NCBI GenBank assembly: GCA_011525695.1
Contig: WYBX01000147.1
Span: 1-40,344, forward strand
Direction of reading: 5' to 3'
From: Verrucomicrobiia bacterium
GTDB lineage: Bacteria; Verrucomicrobiota; Verrucomicrobiia; Opitutales; Opitutaceae
Length of the DNA: 40,344 nucleotides
Shown here: positions 24,037 through 31,980 of the stretch, piece after piece
Position numbering within the stretch: the stretch's first letter is position 1
Layout of the letters: each line of letters starts with the position of its first letter
Notes under the pieces: model-generated
Seen by the model: the letters and a program-made list of their open reading frames with translations, nothing else
Database searches by the model: none
Told to the model about the DNA's origin: nothing
Made by a program: the position numbers and the translations under genes

Positions 24037-24944
24037 CGTACCGTCCCGCCGGGATTCACGCCGCGCAGTGGATTCCGACCGATGCAGCCGGCCGGATCAA
24101 TCGCGAGGCGCTGGAGGCGCTGCTCGCGTTCGAGAAGCTGTCCGGGATCGATGGCGTGCTCGCCCTGGGCAGCACCGGCGAGTTTCCTCATTTCTCGCCC
24201 GCGGAGCGCAGGCAGGCAATCGGGCTGATCGCGGAGCTGGCGGCGCCGCTGCCGGTAATTGTCAACGTCACCGATATTCGACCGCGCGTGTCGGTGGACC
24301 TGGGCCGGTTCGCGCAATCGCTCGGGCTGGCGGCAATGGCGGTGATGCCGCCGATGTTCTATCCGGTGTCGCAGGCCGACATGCTCGCGTATTTCCTCCA
24401 TCTCGCCGATGCGGTGGAGTTGCCCGTGATCCTGTATAATTTCCCCGAACTGACCGGGAAGCGGATTGAACTGGCGACGATCGCGGCTCTGGCCGATCGC
24501 GCGCCGCTGGCCGCGATCAAGCAAAGCGGCGGAGACTTCGAGTATCACCGTGAATTGATCACGCTCGGTCGGGAGAAGGGATTCGTCGTGATGTCGGGGG
24601 CGGATACGCGGCTGCCGGAGGCGTTCAAGCTCGGGGCCGCCGGCTGCATCGGCGGGCTGGCCAACATCGTGCCCGAACTGATGGTCGGCCTGGATCGGAT
24701 CTGCCGGCAGGGAGTCTCGGGGGATCCGGAGCCTGCCGCCGAGGCGATGCGGGAGGTCGGCCGGATCATCGACCAGCTCACCTTCCCTTCGAATATTGCG
24801 GCGGGAGTGGAGGCCCGCGGGCTGCGGGCCGGAGTGCCGAAAGCGATCCAGTCGGACGAGTCGCGCGCCCTGCATGCGACCATCGTGAGGGAACTTGGCG
24901 CGCTCTTCACCCGGCTGAAGCTTCCGCCGGCGCGGATCGGCTAG
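24027..24944 (+). CDS. DapA/NanA-family aldolase (dihydrodipicolinate synthase superfamily)
   Basis: The 305-residue TIM-barrel class I aldolase has the pyruvate-carboxylate motif GSTGEF at 48-53, the catalytic Tyr in LYNFPELTG (Y137) and the Schiff-base Lys in AIKQSGG (K165). The family condenses or cleaves pyruvate with an aldehyde; members include DHDPS, N-acetylneuraminate lyase and keto-deoxy sugar-acid aldolases. Several features speak against a housekeeping DapA: the neighbouring SSS transporter 255 bases downstream on the same strand, and nearby gluconate permease and glycosidase remnants. I favour a catabolic aldolase for sialic acid or a keto-deoxy sugar acid, as inference. The substrate cannot be read directly. 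Confidence 0.9.
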   Translation: MHPPYRPAGIHAAQWIPTDAAGRINREALEALLAFEKLSGIDGVLALGSTGEFPHFSPAERRQAIGLIAELAAPLPVIVNVTDIRPRVSVDLGRFAQSLGLAAMAVMPPMFYPVSQADMLAYFLHLADAVELPVILYNFPELTGKRIELATIAALADRAPLAAIKQSGGDFEYHRELITLGREKGFVVMSGADTRLPEAFKLGAAGCIGGLANIVPELMVGLDRICRQGVSGDPEPAAEAMREVGRIIDQLTFPSNIAAGVEARGLRAGVPKAIQSDESRALHATIVRELGALFTRLKLPPARIG

Positions 24945-24982
24945 TCCGGAAAATTCATGAAGCACGGATTCATGGAGCGCGA

Positions 24983-25000
24983 GAGGGCCAAAGGCCCGTT
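24983..25000. repeat. GGGCC-AAA-GGCCC palindrome, copy 1
   Basis: The 18 bases GAGGGCCAAAGGCCCGTT are the exact complement of 33469-33486. The core is a 5-bp stem with a 3-base loop. It lies in the spacer between the aldolase and the SSS transporter. Confidence 0.75.
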
Positions 25001-25060
25001 GCATCGTCCGAGCACCCGAATGCGCACCCTTGAGCCTTTCATTGAACCACGCAGCCGTAG

Positions 25061-25128
25061 GGGCGCAGCCTCGTCTGCGCCCTCAGAACCGTGCAATCAC
25101 GCATGTGGGCGCAGGCAAGACTGCGCCC
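25061..25128. repeat. Pair of GGGCGCAG/CTGCGCCC hairpins in inverted order
   Basis: Two hairpins with the same 8-bp stem sit 24 bases apart: 25061-25082 with loop cctcgt and 25107-25128 with loop gcaaga. Beyond the stems each is flanked by gtagg or cctac on the outer side, so the whole unit is itself an imperfect inverted repeat, the arrangement of REPIN-like elements. No REP-associated transposase is in the window. Confidence 0.8.
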
Positions 25129-25199
25129 CTACGATGGGGATGCGGTGCCGCATTGCCATGGAGGATTTCATATAGCCGAAGGACGGATCCCCTTTAACG

Positions 25200-26708
25200 A
25201 TGCAGACTCATTTCACCACGCTCGATGGCATTGTCCTGGGAGGGTACTTCGTTGCCACGATGGGAGTCGGGCTGTTCTTCTGGCGCCGGACGCGTTCGGT
25301 CGCCGGGTTCACGGCGGCCGAGAGCAGCCTCCCCGGCTGGCTCACCGGGCTGTCCATCCTGGGCACTTACGTCAGCAGCATCAGCTTCCTTGGACTGCCC
25401 GGCAAGGCGTTCGCATCGAACTGGAATTCCTTCGTCTTCAGCCTCTCGCTCCCGCTCGCCACGTGGATTGCCGTCCGCCATTTCCTGCCGTTTTACCGGG
25501 GCAGCGGGCAGGTCTCCGCCTATGCGCATCTCGAGCAGCGATTCGGCACCTGGGCGCGCATTTATGCGAGCGCCTGTTACCTGCTCACGCAGCTGGCGCG
25601 GATTGGCACGGTCACTTACCTCATGGCTCTGCCGATGAACGTCCTGCTCGGCTGGGACATCCGGCTGATCATTCTGGTGACGGGGGTCGCGACCACGCTG
25701 TACACGTTCCTCGGTGGCATCGTGGCGGTGATCTGGACGGATGCGCTGCAGACGCTGGTGCTCGTGCTGGGCGCGCTCACCTGTGCGGTCATCATGGTGG
25801 GAAGCCTGCCGGCGGGTCCGGGCCAGCTGTTTGAACTGGCAGCGGAGCACGGCAAATTCAGCCTCGGCAGCTTCGGCGGCAGTCTAGCGGAGTCGACGTT
25901 CTGGGTGGTCCTGATCTACGGGCTCGTGATCAACCTGCAGAATTTCGGCGTCGATCAGAACTACGTGCAGCGGTACCACACCGCCAAGTCGGATGCGGAG
26001 GCGCGCAAGAGTGTCTGGCTGGGCGGGCTGCTCTACGTTCCGATCTCGGCGGTCTTCTTCTTCATCGGTACGGCGCTGTTCGCATACTACACGACGCACC
26101 CGGAGGCGCTGCCCGAAGTTTATCGCGACCCTGCGCGGAGCGATTCGGTATTCCCGTACTTCATCGTCAGCGTGCTGCCGCCCGGCATCACCGGGCTGCT
26201 GGTGGCGTCAATTTTCGCCGCGGCCATGAGCACGATATCCAGCAGCCTGAACTCGGCGGCGACGATCCTGCTCGGTGACTACTACCAGCGGTTCGTCCGG
26301 CCGCATGCGACCGAGCCGCAACGGATGCGTTTTCTGTACCTGGCGACGATCACGATCGGTATGCTCGGCACCGGGATGGCGCTGGCGATGATCCATGTGA
26401 AGAGCGCGCTCGATGCCTGGTGGATGCTCGCCGGCGTATTCGGTGGCGGGATGCTCGGGTTGTTCCTGCTGGGATTTCTTTCGCGCCGCGCCGGCGGCCG
26501 CGCCGGGCTTGCCGGGGTCACTGCGGGGGTGCTCGTAATCCTCTGGATGAGCCTGTCGCCGCGCTGGACCGGGACGCTGGCGGAATGGAAGAGCCCGTTC
26601 CACGGGTTCCTCACGATTGTCTTCGGCACCGCGGCAATCCTGCTGGTGGGGATGCTGGTGACGGCGCTGGTGCGAGGCGGAAGGAGGAGGAGAGCCGATG
26701 AGCGATGA
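25200..26708 (+). CDS. Sodium:solute symporter (SSS family)
   Basis: The 502-residue membrane transporter shows the SSS pattern: N-terminal DGIVLGGYFVATMGVGLFFW, FTAAESSLPGWLTGLSILGT, then YVSSISFLGLPGKAF, the family core YLLTQLARIGTVTYL, and the later LLVASIFAAAMSTISSSLNS with its Na-site Ser/Thr residues. About 13 hydrophobic helices can be traced, ending in a short basic tail (GGRRRRADER). It imports an organic solute with sodium across the inner membrane. The upstream aldolase on the same strand suggests a sugar acid such as sialic acid; this is inference from context and SSS transporters with this partner are known. The ATG at 25200 fits the first helix. Confidence 0.94.
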   Translation: MQTHFTTLDGIVLGGYFVATMGVGLFFWRRTRSVAGFTAAESSLPGWLTGLSILGTYVSSISFLGLPGKAFASNWNSFVFSLSLPLATWIAVRHFLPFYRGSGQVSAYAHLEQRFGTWARIYASACYLLTQLARIGTVTYLMALPMNVLLGWDIRLIILVTGVATTLYTFLGGIVAVIWTDALQTLVLVLGALTCAVIMVGSLPAGPGQLFELAAEHGKFSLGSFGGSLAESTFWVVLIYGLVINLQNFGVDQNYVQRYHTAKSDAEARKSVWLGGLLYVPISAVFFFIGTALFAYYTTHPEALPEVYRDPARSDSVFPYFIVSVLPPGITGLLVASIFAAAMSTISSSLNSAATILLGDYYQRFVRPHATEPQRMRFLYLATITIGMLGTGMALAMIHVKSALDAWWMLAGVFGGGMLGLFLLGFLSRRAGGRAGLAGVTAGVLVILWMSLSPRWTGTLAEWKSPFHGFLTIVFGTAAILLVGMLVTALVRGGRRRRADER

Positions 26709-26811
26709 AGCACGAGGGATGACCGGACCGTTCCGGTCGGGGATGCGGCGTCCCCGCCGCGTCCAATTCGTTTCAGAATGCAGGACGACTGCGGCGAGCG
26801 CGTCGCTGCCC

Positions 26812-26840
26812 GTAGGTCAGGTCAAATAGACCTGCCCTAC
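26812..26840. terminator. Hairpin in the spacer between the SSS and ruvB genes
   Basis: GTAGGTCAGGTC at 26812-26823 pairs with GACCTGCCCTAC at 26829-26840, 11 of 12 positions, around the loop aaata. It lies between two convergent genes, so it may end transcription from either side, but no U-tract follows. It could equally be another dispersed palindrome. Confidence 0.55.
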
Positions 26841-26900
26841 CTCGGTGCCGGGCACGTCAAAACGGTTTCCGAAAGCATTGCGCCGGTCTGAGACACGGCG

Positions 26901-27944
26901 CTACAGCAGCGACTGCTGCTGTCCGACGGCGGCCTTGAGCCCCACGGCCTGGTAGCCTTTGGCGGTAAGCACCCGGCCCTGCGGTGTGCGTTGCAGGTAA
27001 CCCTCCTGGATCAGGAAAGGCTCGTGGACTTCCTCGAGCGTTTCCGCCTCCTCGCTGACGGCGACGGCGATCGTGCTCATGCCGACCGGTCCGCCGCGGT
27101 AATGCTCGGCCATGACACGCAGCATCCGCTTGTCCATTTCATCGAGCCCCGCGGCGTCGATTTCCAGGAGTTCGAGCGCCCGGGCGGCGACCGGCTGCGT
27201 GATCCGTCCGTCCGCGCGCTCCTGGGCAAAGTCGCGGACAAAGTTGATCAGGTTGTTGGCAACGCGCGGCGTGCCGCGGGATCGCGAGGCGATTTCGCGC
27301 GCGCCGCCCGGGTCGATTTGCACGTGCAGCAGCCGGCAGCTGCGATGGACGATCCCCTCGAGGGTTGGAATGTCGTAGTAATCCAGCCGGGTCTGGAGCG
27401 TGAACCGCGAGCGCAGCGGCGCCGTCAGCAGCCCGGCGCGGGTGGTGGCGCCGACGAGGGTGAAGCGCGGGATGGTCAGCCGGACGCTCCGGGCGTTCGG
27501 TCCCTGGTCGATCATGATGTCGAGCCGGAAATCCTCCATCGCCGAGTACAGGTACTCCTCGACCGCCTTTGGAATCCGGTGGATTTCATCGATGAACAGG
27601 ATGTCGCCCTCCTCGAGATTCGTGAGCAGCCCCGCCAGATCACCGGCTTTTTCGACCACCGGGCCGGACGTGATCCGGACATTGCGGCCGAGCTCGTGGC
27701 CGAGGATGAAGGCGAGCGTGGTCTTGCCGAGCCCCGGGGGGCCGGAAAGCAGGATGTGGTTGAGCGGTTCGCCCCGTTTTCTGGCTGCTCCGACCATCAC
27801 CTGGAGCCGTTCGACGGTCTTGGGCTGGCCGGTGAAATCGGTGAACGAGAGCGGCCGCAGTGCCGCCTCAGCCGGCGTGACCGGTGCGGCGAGCGTCTGG
27901 GTGATGAAATCGGAACCCTTGGCGGGCTTGGAGGGTGACGGCAT
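26901..27944 (-). CDS. ruvB: Holliday junction branch migration helicase RuvB
   Basis: The 347-residue AAA+ motor drives branch migration of Holliday junctions with RuvA and RuvC during recombination repair. Seen are Walker A GPPGLGKT at 68-75, Walker B DEIH at 119-122, the sensor/arginine-finger region GATTRAGLLTAPLRSRF, and the C-terminal winged-helix part with EPFLIQEGYLQRTPQGR. The length is normal. The ATG at 27944 is preferred over an in-frame GTG at 27959 because GGAAG lies upstream at a normal distance. It starts 5 bases after the murA stop, so murA and ruvB share a transcript. ruvA and ruvC are not in the window. Confidence 0.97.
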   Translation of the reverse strand: MPSPSKPAKGSDFITQTLAAPVTPAEAALRPLSFTDFTGQPKTVERLQVMVGAARKRGEPLNHILLSGPPGLGKTTLAFILGHELGRNVRITSGPVVEKAGDLAGLLTNLEEGDILFIDEIHRIPKAVEEYLYSAMEDFRLDIMIDQGPNARSVRLTIPRFTLVGATTRAGLLTAPLRSRFTLQTRLDYYDIPTLEGIVHRSCRLLHVQIDPGGAREIASRSRGTPRVANNLINFVRDFAQERADGRITQPVAARALELLEIDAAGLDEMDKRMLRVMAEHYRGGPVGMSTIAVAVSEEAETLEEVHEPFLIQEGYLQRTPQGRVLTAKGYQAVGLKAAVGQQQSLL

Positions 27945-27949
27945 GATGG

Positions 27950-29239
27950 TTACTTCCACTCGACCTCGGCGCCCAGGCTCTGGAGGTTTTCCACGAATCG
28001 CGGGTGCGCGCGGCGAATCGTGTCCGCATGTTTGACCACGGAGCGGCCGGGGATGCTGGCCGCCACCATGTAGAGGGCGACGGCGGCGCGGATGATATAG
28101 GGCGCGTCGACCACGGCGGGCCGAAGCGGACGGTCGCCGAAGACGATGATCCGGTGGGGATCACTCACGAGCACCTGGGCCCCGAACTTGGACAGCTCGG
28201 ACATCCACGTGAAGCCGCCCTCGTAAACCTTGTTCCAGAACTGAATCGCTCCCTTGGCGCGGACGGACAGCGCAATCATGCACGGCAGCAAATCGACGGG
28301 GAAATAGGGCCAGGGGGCGGCTTCGATCTTGGTCAGCAGGTTGCTGGTGAACGGCGCCTCGATCACGAGATCCTGGTGCCGGCGGACGATGGCCGTTTCA
28401 CCCCGGTGCTGGATGGTGACACCGACCTTGCGAAACGCGCGGGTCATCAAATCGAAGTGCTGGGGCACGGCGTGGCGCACCTTGACTTCCCCGCCGGTGA
28501 TGGCGCCGAGCGCCAGGAAGGTCACCACCTCGTGATGATCGGTGTTGATGGTGAACGTGCCGCCACGGAGCCGGGCGACCCCCTCCACGGTGATCCGGCT
28601 CGTGCCGATCCCGGAGATGGCGGCACCCATCCCGTTGAGGACCTCACAGAGATCCTGCACGTGGGGTTCGCTGGCCGCGTTGATGATGGTCGAGGTGCCC
28701 TCGGCGAGGACGGCGGCCATGACGAAGTTCTCGGTCGCGGTGACGGACATGTAATCCGGCCAGTGGCGGGCGCCCTTGAACTTCCGGGGGAGCCGCATGG
28801 TGAGTTCGCCATTGTGGGAAATCCGGGCGCCGAGCTTTTCCAGGATCTCGAGGTGTGGGTCGAGTTCGCGGATTCCCAGCGAGCAGCCCTTCGCGTTCGA
28901 GGGAATTGTGATCCGCTTCATCCGGTGGAGCAGCGGCGCGAAGAGCAGGACCGCCGAGCGCATGCCCGAGGGGAGTTCGCCCTCCAGCCGGCCGGCGTCG
29001 AAATCCGAATGGTCGATCTCCATGGTGCCGGCGGCCTTGTCCCAGGCGATCCGGGAACCCTGTTCCTCGAAGAAGGTAACCAGTTTTTCGATATCCGTGA
29101 TCGCGGGGACGTTCTGCAGGCGCACCGGCTCATTGGTGAGGAGCGTGGCACAGAGAATCGGCAACGCTGAGTTCTTGTTGCCAGACGGCGTGATGGTCCC
29201 GGAAAGGGGCCTGCCGCCATTGACGATGAGATCGGCCAT
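27950..29239 (-). CDS. murA: UDP-N-acetylglucosamine 1-carboxyvinyltransferase MurA
   Basis: The 429-residue cytoplasmic enzyme transfers enolpyruvate from PEP to UDP-GlcNAc, the first committed step of peptidoglycan synthesis and the target of fosfomycin. Active-site features are SGNKN with K22, and the loop Cys in NAKGCSLGIRELDPHLEI (C119), so the protein has the fosfomycin-sensitive Cys rather than Asp. The two-domain inside-out barrel repeats (LPSGMRSAVLLFAPLL and PYFPVDLLPCMIAL) are in order. The ATG at 29239 is the start that matches the family; the frame stays open upstream to 29719 but that part is antisense to the Arg/Gly-rich protein gene. It is followed closely by ruvB. Confidence 0.97.
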   Translation of the reverse strand: MADLIVNGGRPLSGTITPSGNKNSALPILCATLLTNEPVRLQNVPAITDIEKLVTFFEEQGSRIAWDKAAGTMEIDHSDFDAGRLEGELPSGMRSAVLLFAPLLHRMKRITIPSNAKGCSLGIRELDPHLEILEKLGARISHNGELTMRLPRKFKGARHWPDYMSVTATENFVMAAVLAEGTSTIINAASEPHVQDLCEVLNGMGAAISGIGTSRITVEGVARLRGGTFTINTDHHEVVTFLALGAITGGEVKVRHAVPQHFDLMTRAFRKVGVTIQHRGETAIVRRHQDLVIEAPFTSNLLTKIEAAPWPYFPVDLLPCMIALSVRAKGAIQFWNKVYEGGFTWMSELSKFGAQVLVSDPHRIIVFGDRPLRPAVVDAPYIIRAAVALYMVAASIPGRSVVKHADTIRRAHPRFVENLQSLGAEVEWK

Positions 29240-29326
29240 TGGGAATTTGTCGTGGCTTGGGTCCGAACGCTGCGAGTACTTCACGAACCGACGGCATTGC
29301 CAATCCGCTTTCGCGACAAATTCCCA

Positions 29327-29365
29327 AACAAAAAGGACCAGGGAACTCGGAGTTCCCTGGTCCTT
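29327..29365 (-). terminator. Strong rho-independent terminator of the Arg/Gly-rich protein gene
   Basis: A perfect 14-bp stem, AAGGACCAGGGAAC at 29333-29346 with its complement at 29352-29365, has a 5-base loop. Read on the minus strand it is followed by TTTTTGTTT. It lies about 50 bases after the stop at 29418 and before murA, so it separates the two minus-strand transcripts. Confidence 0.93.
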
Positions 29366-29417
29366 GGGTCGATTGGCAATCGCCTGGTCTATTGCCTGGG
29401 CCTGTGGCTGGAGCGCT

Positions 29418-30593
29418 TCAGATGGCGCCGCCGCCCTGCTGGCCTTCCGGCCGCGGACCACGATCGTCGCCACCGCCTTCACCCGGGCCGCGATGACGTC
29501 CGCGGCCGCCGCGACGCCGCCGGCGGCGACCGCCGCCTTCGCCGCCCTGGAAGCTGCCGCCTTGCTGGCCTTCGGGCCGTGGGCCGCGGTTTTCGTCACG
29601 ATAGCCACCGCCGCCGCGGCCACCCCGGCCGCCGCCACGATGGCGGCGGTCATCCTGGCCGTGACCGGACTCGCGGGGACGCTCGTTTCCGGCTGAGGCG
29701 GGCGCCTCCGGCTCGCCACCGAAGAGGCCCTTCAGCCAGCCGATGAAGCCAGCCGGCTTGGGTTCGGGTGTCTTTGCGGCCGGCTGATAAGGCTGGTGGG
29801 AGCGGGGCTCGAACCGGCGGTCGTCGCGCCGATCGCCCTCGCGCCGGTCGCGTCCGAACCGTTGATCGCGGCCGCCCTCGCGTGGGGAACGACCTTCCCG
29901 GCCTTCGCGGGGCTGGAACGGACGTGATTCACGGTCACCGCGGCCCTCGCGCGGCTCATAGGGACGTTGATCCCGGCGTTCGCGGGGCTGGAAGGTTGGC
30001 CGATCCTCGCGGCGGGCGGACGGTTCGCCCGCTGGCGAGGCCTCCCATTTGACGGCGGGCCGATTGCTCGGCTCGGGCGGAAGGATGTTCAGCTCAGCCT
30101 TGGTCGTGGTTTCGGAAGCATCCGGGTTGGCGGCAATCGGCTCCGAGGCGGGAGCGACTGGCGTCGGCGGGGTGATGGCATCCGGCGTGCCGGCGGCAGC
30201 CGGCTGGGGAGGAGCGGCCTGCGGGGCAGGCTCGTTGGCGGGTGGCGCGCCCACCGACGTCTCGCCGGTGAACGGGTTCTTGTAGGCACTGACCGGCGTA
30301 ATCACCTCAAGCGCGGAGGGCTTGTAGGTGGCCGGTGGTGAGCCGGCGGGGGCGCTGGCGGCGGGGACTGAGGGCCGCTTTCCACGGGCGAGGCCGGAGC
30401 CCCGGGTCGCGCTGAACGTGCCAAAGGCGGGTGCAGCGGGTGGGGTGGCGGTGGGCGGGGTGGTCGTCGGCGTCGTGCTCGGGCTATCGGGGGCCGCCGC
30501 AGCCGGGCTGGCGCTGGCAGGCGCAGCGGGCGGAGGGGCGGGCAAGTCGGCGGGTGCCGCATCGGGCGCGCCGGACTTATCTGGATCTGGCAT
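29418..30593 (-). CDS. Low-complexity Pro/Ala-rich and Arg/Gly-rich protein
   Basis: I do not recognise a function. The 391-residue protein is likely disordered for most of its length. Residues about 1-190 are Pro/Ala/Thr-rich with one conserved-looking island (YKPSALEVITPVSAYKNPFT). About 190-275 repeat acidic-basic PREGREGR-type units with FQPRE and RRD. A short hydrophobic patch, AGFIGWLKGLFGGE, lies near 285-298. The end is RGG-type: HRGGGRGGRGGGGYRDE and GGGRRRRRRGGRGRHRG. RGG tails often bind RNA, and the hydrophobic patch could dock to a membrane or partner, but both are inference. The strong terminator placed after its stop supports minus-strand coding. Long plus-strand frames across it are composition shadows. 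Confidence 0.78.
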   Translation of the reverse strand: MPDPDKSGAPDAAPADLPAPPPAAPASASPAAAAPDSPSTTPTTTPPTATPPAAPAFGTFSATRGSGLARGKRPSVPAASAPAGSPPATYKPSALEVITPVSAYKNPFTGETSVGAPPANEPAPQAAPPQPAAAGTPDAITPPTPVAPASEPIAANPDASETTTKAELNILPPEPSNRPAVKWEASPAGEPSARREDRPTFQPRERRDQRPYEPREGRGDRESRPFQPREGREGRSPREGGRDQRFGRDRREGDRRDDRRFEPRSHQPYQPAAKTPEPKPAGFIGWLKGLFGGEPEAPASAGNERPRESGHGQDDRRHRGGGRGGRGGGGYRDENRGPRPEGQQGGSFQGGEGGGRRRRRRGGRGRHRGPGEGGGDDRGPRPEGQQGGGAI

Positions 30594-30760
30594 TGTTTAT
30601 GTTGGTTGTAGGGAAGGCGGCTTCCTGAAGGCGGCGCCCCCAGGCACTGGCTTGGGGCGCGTCACAAATGGAAGCGGCCGGATGGTTGGGCACCCGGAGC
30701 GCCCGGAAGCGCTCGACGCGTGCATGAGGCGCGGAACATCGTTCAGGCCGCCCGGGGTGG

Positions 30761-30809
30761 CAAGTGGCAAGTTGGCGCAGTCCGGCCCCCAACCGCGGCT
30801 TGCCACTTG
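30761..30809. repeat. Inverted repeat upstream of the dUTPase gene
   Basis: CAAGTGGCAAG at 30761-30771 is the exact complement of 30799-30809, with a smaller inner pair (TTGG and CCAA). The unit ends 33 bases before the dUTPase ATG. It may be a dispersed palindrome or a leader structure; nothing else marks the 249-base spacer. Confidence 0.7.
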
Positions 30810-30842
30810 CAACTACCGCCGGCCCAGCCAAGCCTCGCCGCC

Positions 30843-31214
30843 ATGGACAAGCTCGAGGAAATCTTCCAGATGCAGGATGCACTTAACCGCCGGATTGGCG
30901 TGAACTTACCGCCGCCGACCGATGAGGAAAAGACCAAGTGGGTCCTCAATTATACGCGGGCCCTGCAACAGGAAACGGCCGAACTCATCGACAGCGTTCC
31001 CTGGAAATGGTGGGCCAAGTACCAGCAGTTCGATGAGCAGAATGCGAAGGTCGAGGTGGTCGATCTGTTTCATTTCCTGGTCTCACTGGCCCAGACCCTC
31101 GGCATGACGGCGGACGACGTTTACCAGGCGTACCTGAAGAAAAACGCGGTTAACCACGCGCGACAGGAGAGCGGCTATGTGAAGAAGGATGCCGCCGACT
31201 CGAAGCACATCTGA
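30843..31214 (+). CDS. Dimeric (all-alpha) dUTP diphosphatase
   Basis: The 123-residue protein belongs to the dimeric dUTPase/MazG-like all-alpha NTP pyrophosphatases (dUTPase_2 type). It would convert dUTP to dUMP and pyrophosphate, keeping uracil out of DNA and supplying dTMP synthesis. Seen are FQMQDALNRRIG at 8-19, the metal-binding helix ETAELIDSVPWKWW at 44-57 (E44, E47), and EVVDLFHFLVSL at 71-82 (E71, D74), followed by YLKKNAVNHARQESGY. The WKWW run after the first Glu motif is typical of the family. It is unrelated to the trimeric dut fold. The ATG at 30843 fits the family start; the frame runs upstream through the inverted repeat. It converges on the thioesterase gene. Confidence 0.92.
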   Translation: MDKLEEIFQMQDALNRRIGVNLPPPTDEEKTKWVLNYTRALQQETAELIDSVPWKWWAKYQQFDEQNAKVEVVDLFHFLVSLAQTLGMTADDVYQAYLKKNAVNHARQESGYVKKDAADSKHI

Positions 31215-31238
31215 GGTTTCCGCGCAGCGCGGAAACCT
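31214..31238. terminator. Bidirectional hairpin between convergent genes
   Basis: AGGTTTCCGCG at 31214-31224 pairs perfectly with 31228-31238 around the 3-base loop cag. It begins at the last base of the dUTPase stop and ends at the thioesterase stop, so it fits a shared terminator, although the U-run is weak on both strands. Confidence 0.8.
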
Positions 31239-31699
31239 TATCGGGAAACCACGAACGCGGCTGTCACGTCCACGGCGGTCTGCCCGTTTTCGACGATGGA
31301 GGCGCGCAGCTTGAGCTTGGCCTGCCCGTAACGGGCGAGTGCTTCCTTGAATTCGGCGATCGCCGCCTGGGCGGGCCGCTCGCAGATCGCGCGCAAATCC
31401 CCCAGGACCGGCTTGCGATACGCGGCGCGGCTCTCCTTCACGACGATCCGCCACTCCGTCTTTTCCGCGCCTTTCTCACTCTTCATCAGTTCCCAGACGA
31501 CGCCGTAGCCGGCGAGTGTGGCGAGCGAAACGAGGCTGCCGCCGAAGGCGGTGTTGAGCGAATTCTTGTTTTGCTCCTTCGGCGCGCACAGCACCAGTGC
31601 CCGCGCATCGCTGACCTCCACGCCGACCCCCATCGCCTTCGCGAGGGGAATCATCTCGTGGAGAAACAACTCCAGCGCCGGGACCTTGACTGATTTCAT
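31238..31699 (-). CDS. Hotdog-fold thioesterase, YiiD C-terminal-like
   Basis: The 153-residue protein resembles the putative thioesterase domain found at the C-terminus of YiiD. Family marks are LELFLHEMIPLAKAMGV near the N-terminus, the conserved NSLNTAFGGSLVSLATLAGY segment (about 45-64) with the long hotdog helix, and VVKESRAAYRKPVLGDLRAI. It would hydrolyse an acyl-CoA or acyl-ACP thioester; the substrate is unknown. It is a single gene, convergent with the dUTPase and divergent from the downstream oxidoreductase. The ATG at 31699 fits the family's start. Confidence 0.85.
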   Translation of the reverse strand: MKSVKVPALELFLHEMIPLAKAMGVGVEVSDARALVLCAPKEQNKNSLNTAFGGSLVSLATLAGYGVVWELMKSEKGAEKTEWRIVVKESRAAYRKPVLGDLRAICERPAQAAIAEFKEALARYGQAKLKLRASIVENGQTAVDVTAAFVVSR

Positions 31700-31980
31700 T
31701 CGGCGGCACGTTGGACGCTTTTTGGGTGCGCGTCAAAGACTCTCCGGCTGGACCGGCCCGGGCTGAAAATGCCGCCGGCCGCGGCTCGACATTTTCCGGG
31801 TTCCACTCCCTCATGCAGGCTGCCCGCCATTGCGGGAGTCGGCGTAAACATGGAATCGAAGCAGCCGTGATTCAGGGGCGTGACCCGGTACGGCGTTTCC
31901 GGCTCCGAATTCCTGTGCCGCAGGCAACCGGGCGGTCACATCGAGTCCAGGCCAGCACCCAACCTCCAGTCCCGTCATCC

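Noticed and set aside
24945..25199. Possible short CRISPR-like array in the repeat spacer
   Set aside because: There are only two hairpin copies in mirror order, not regularly spaced direct repeats.
28776..29696. Plus-strand frame over murA and the Arg/Gly-rich gene
   Set aside because: No recognisable domain; explained by composition of the two minus-strand genes.
29240..29719. N-terminal extension of MurA
   Set aside because: The extension is an Ala-rich shadow of the Arg/Gly-rich gene and crosses a strong terminator; MurA homology begins at the ATG at 29239.
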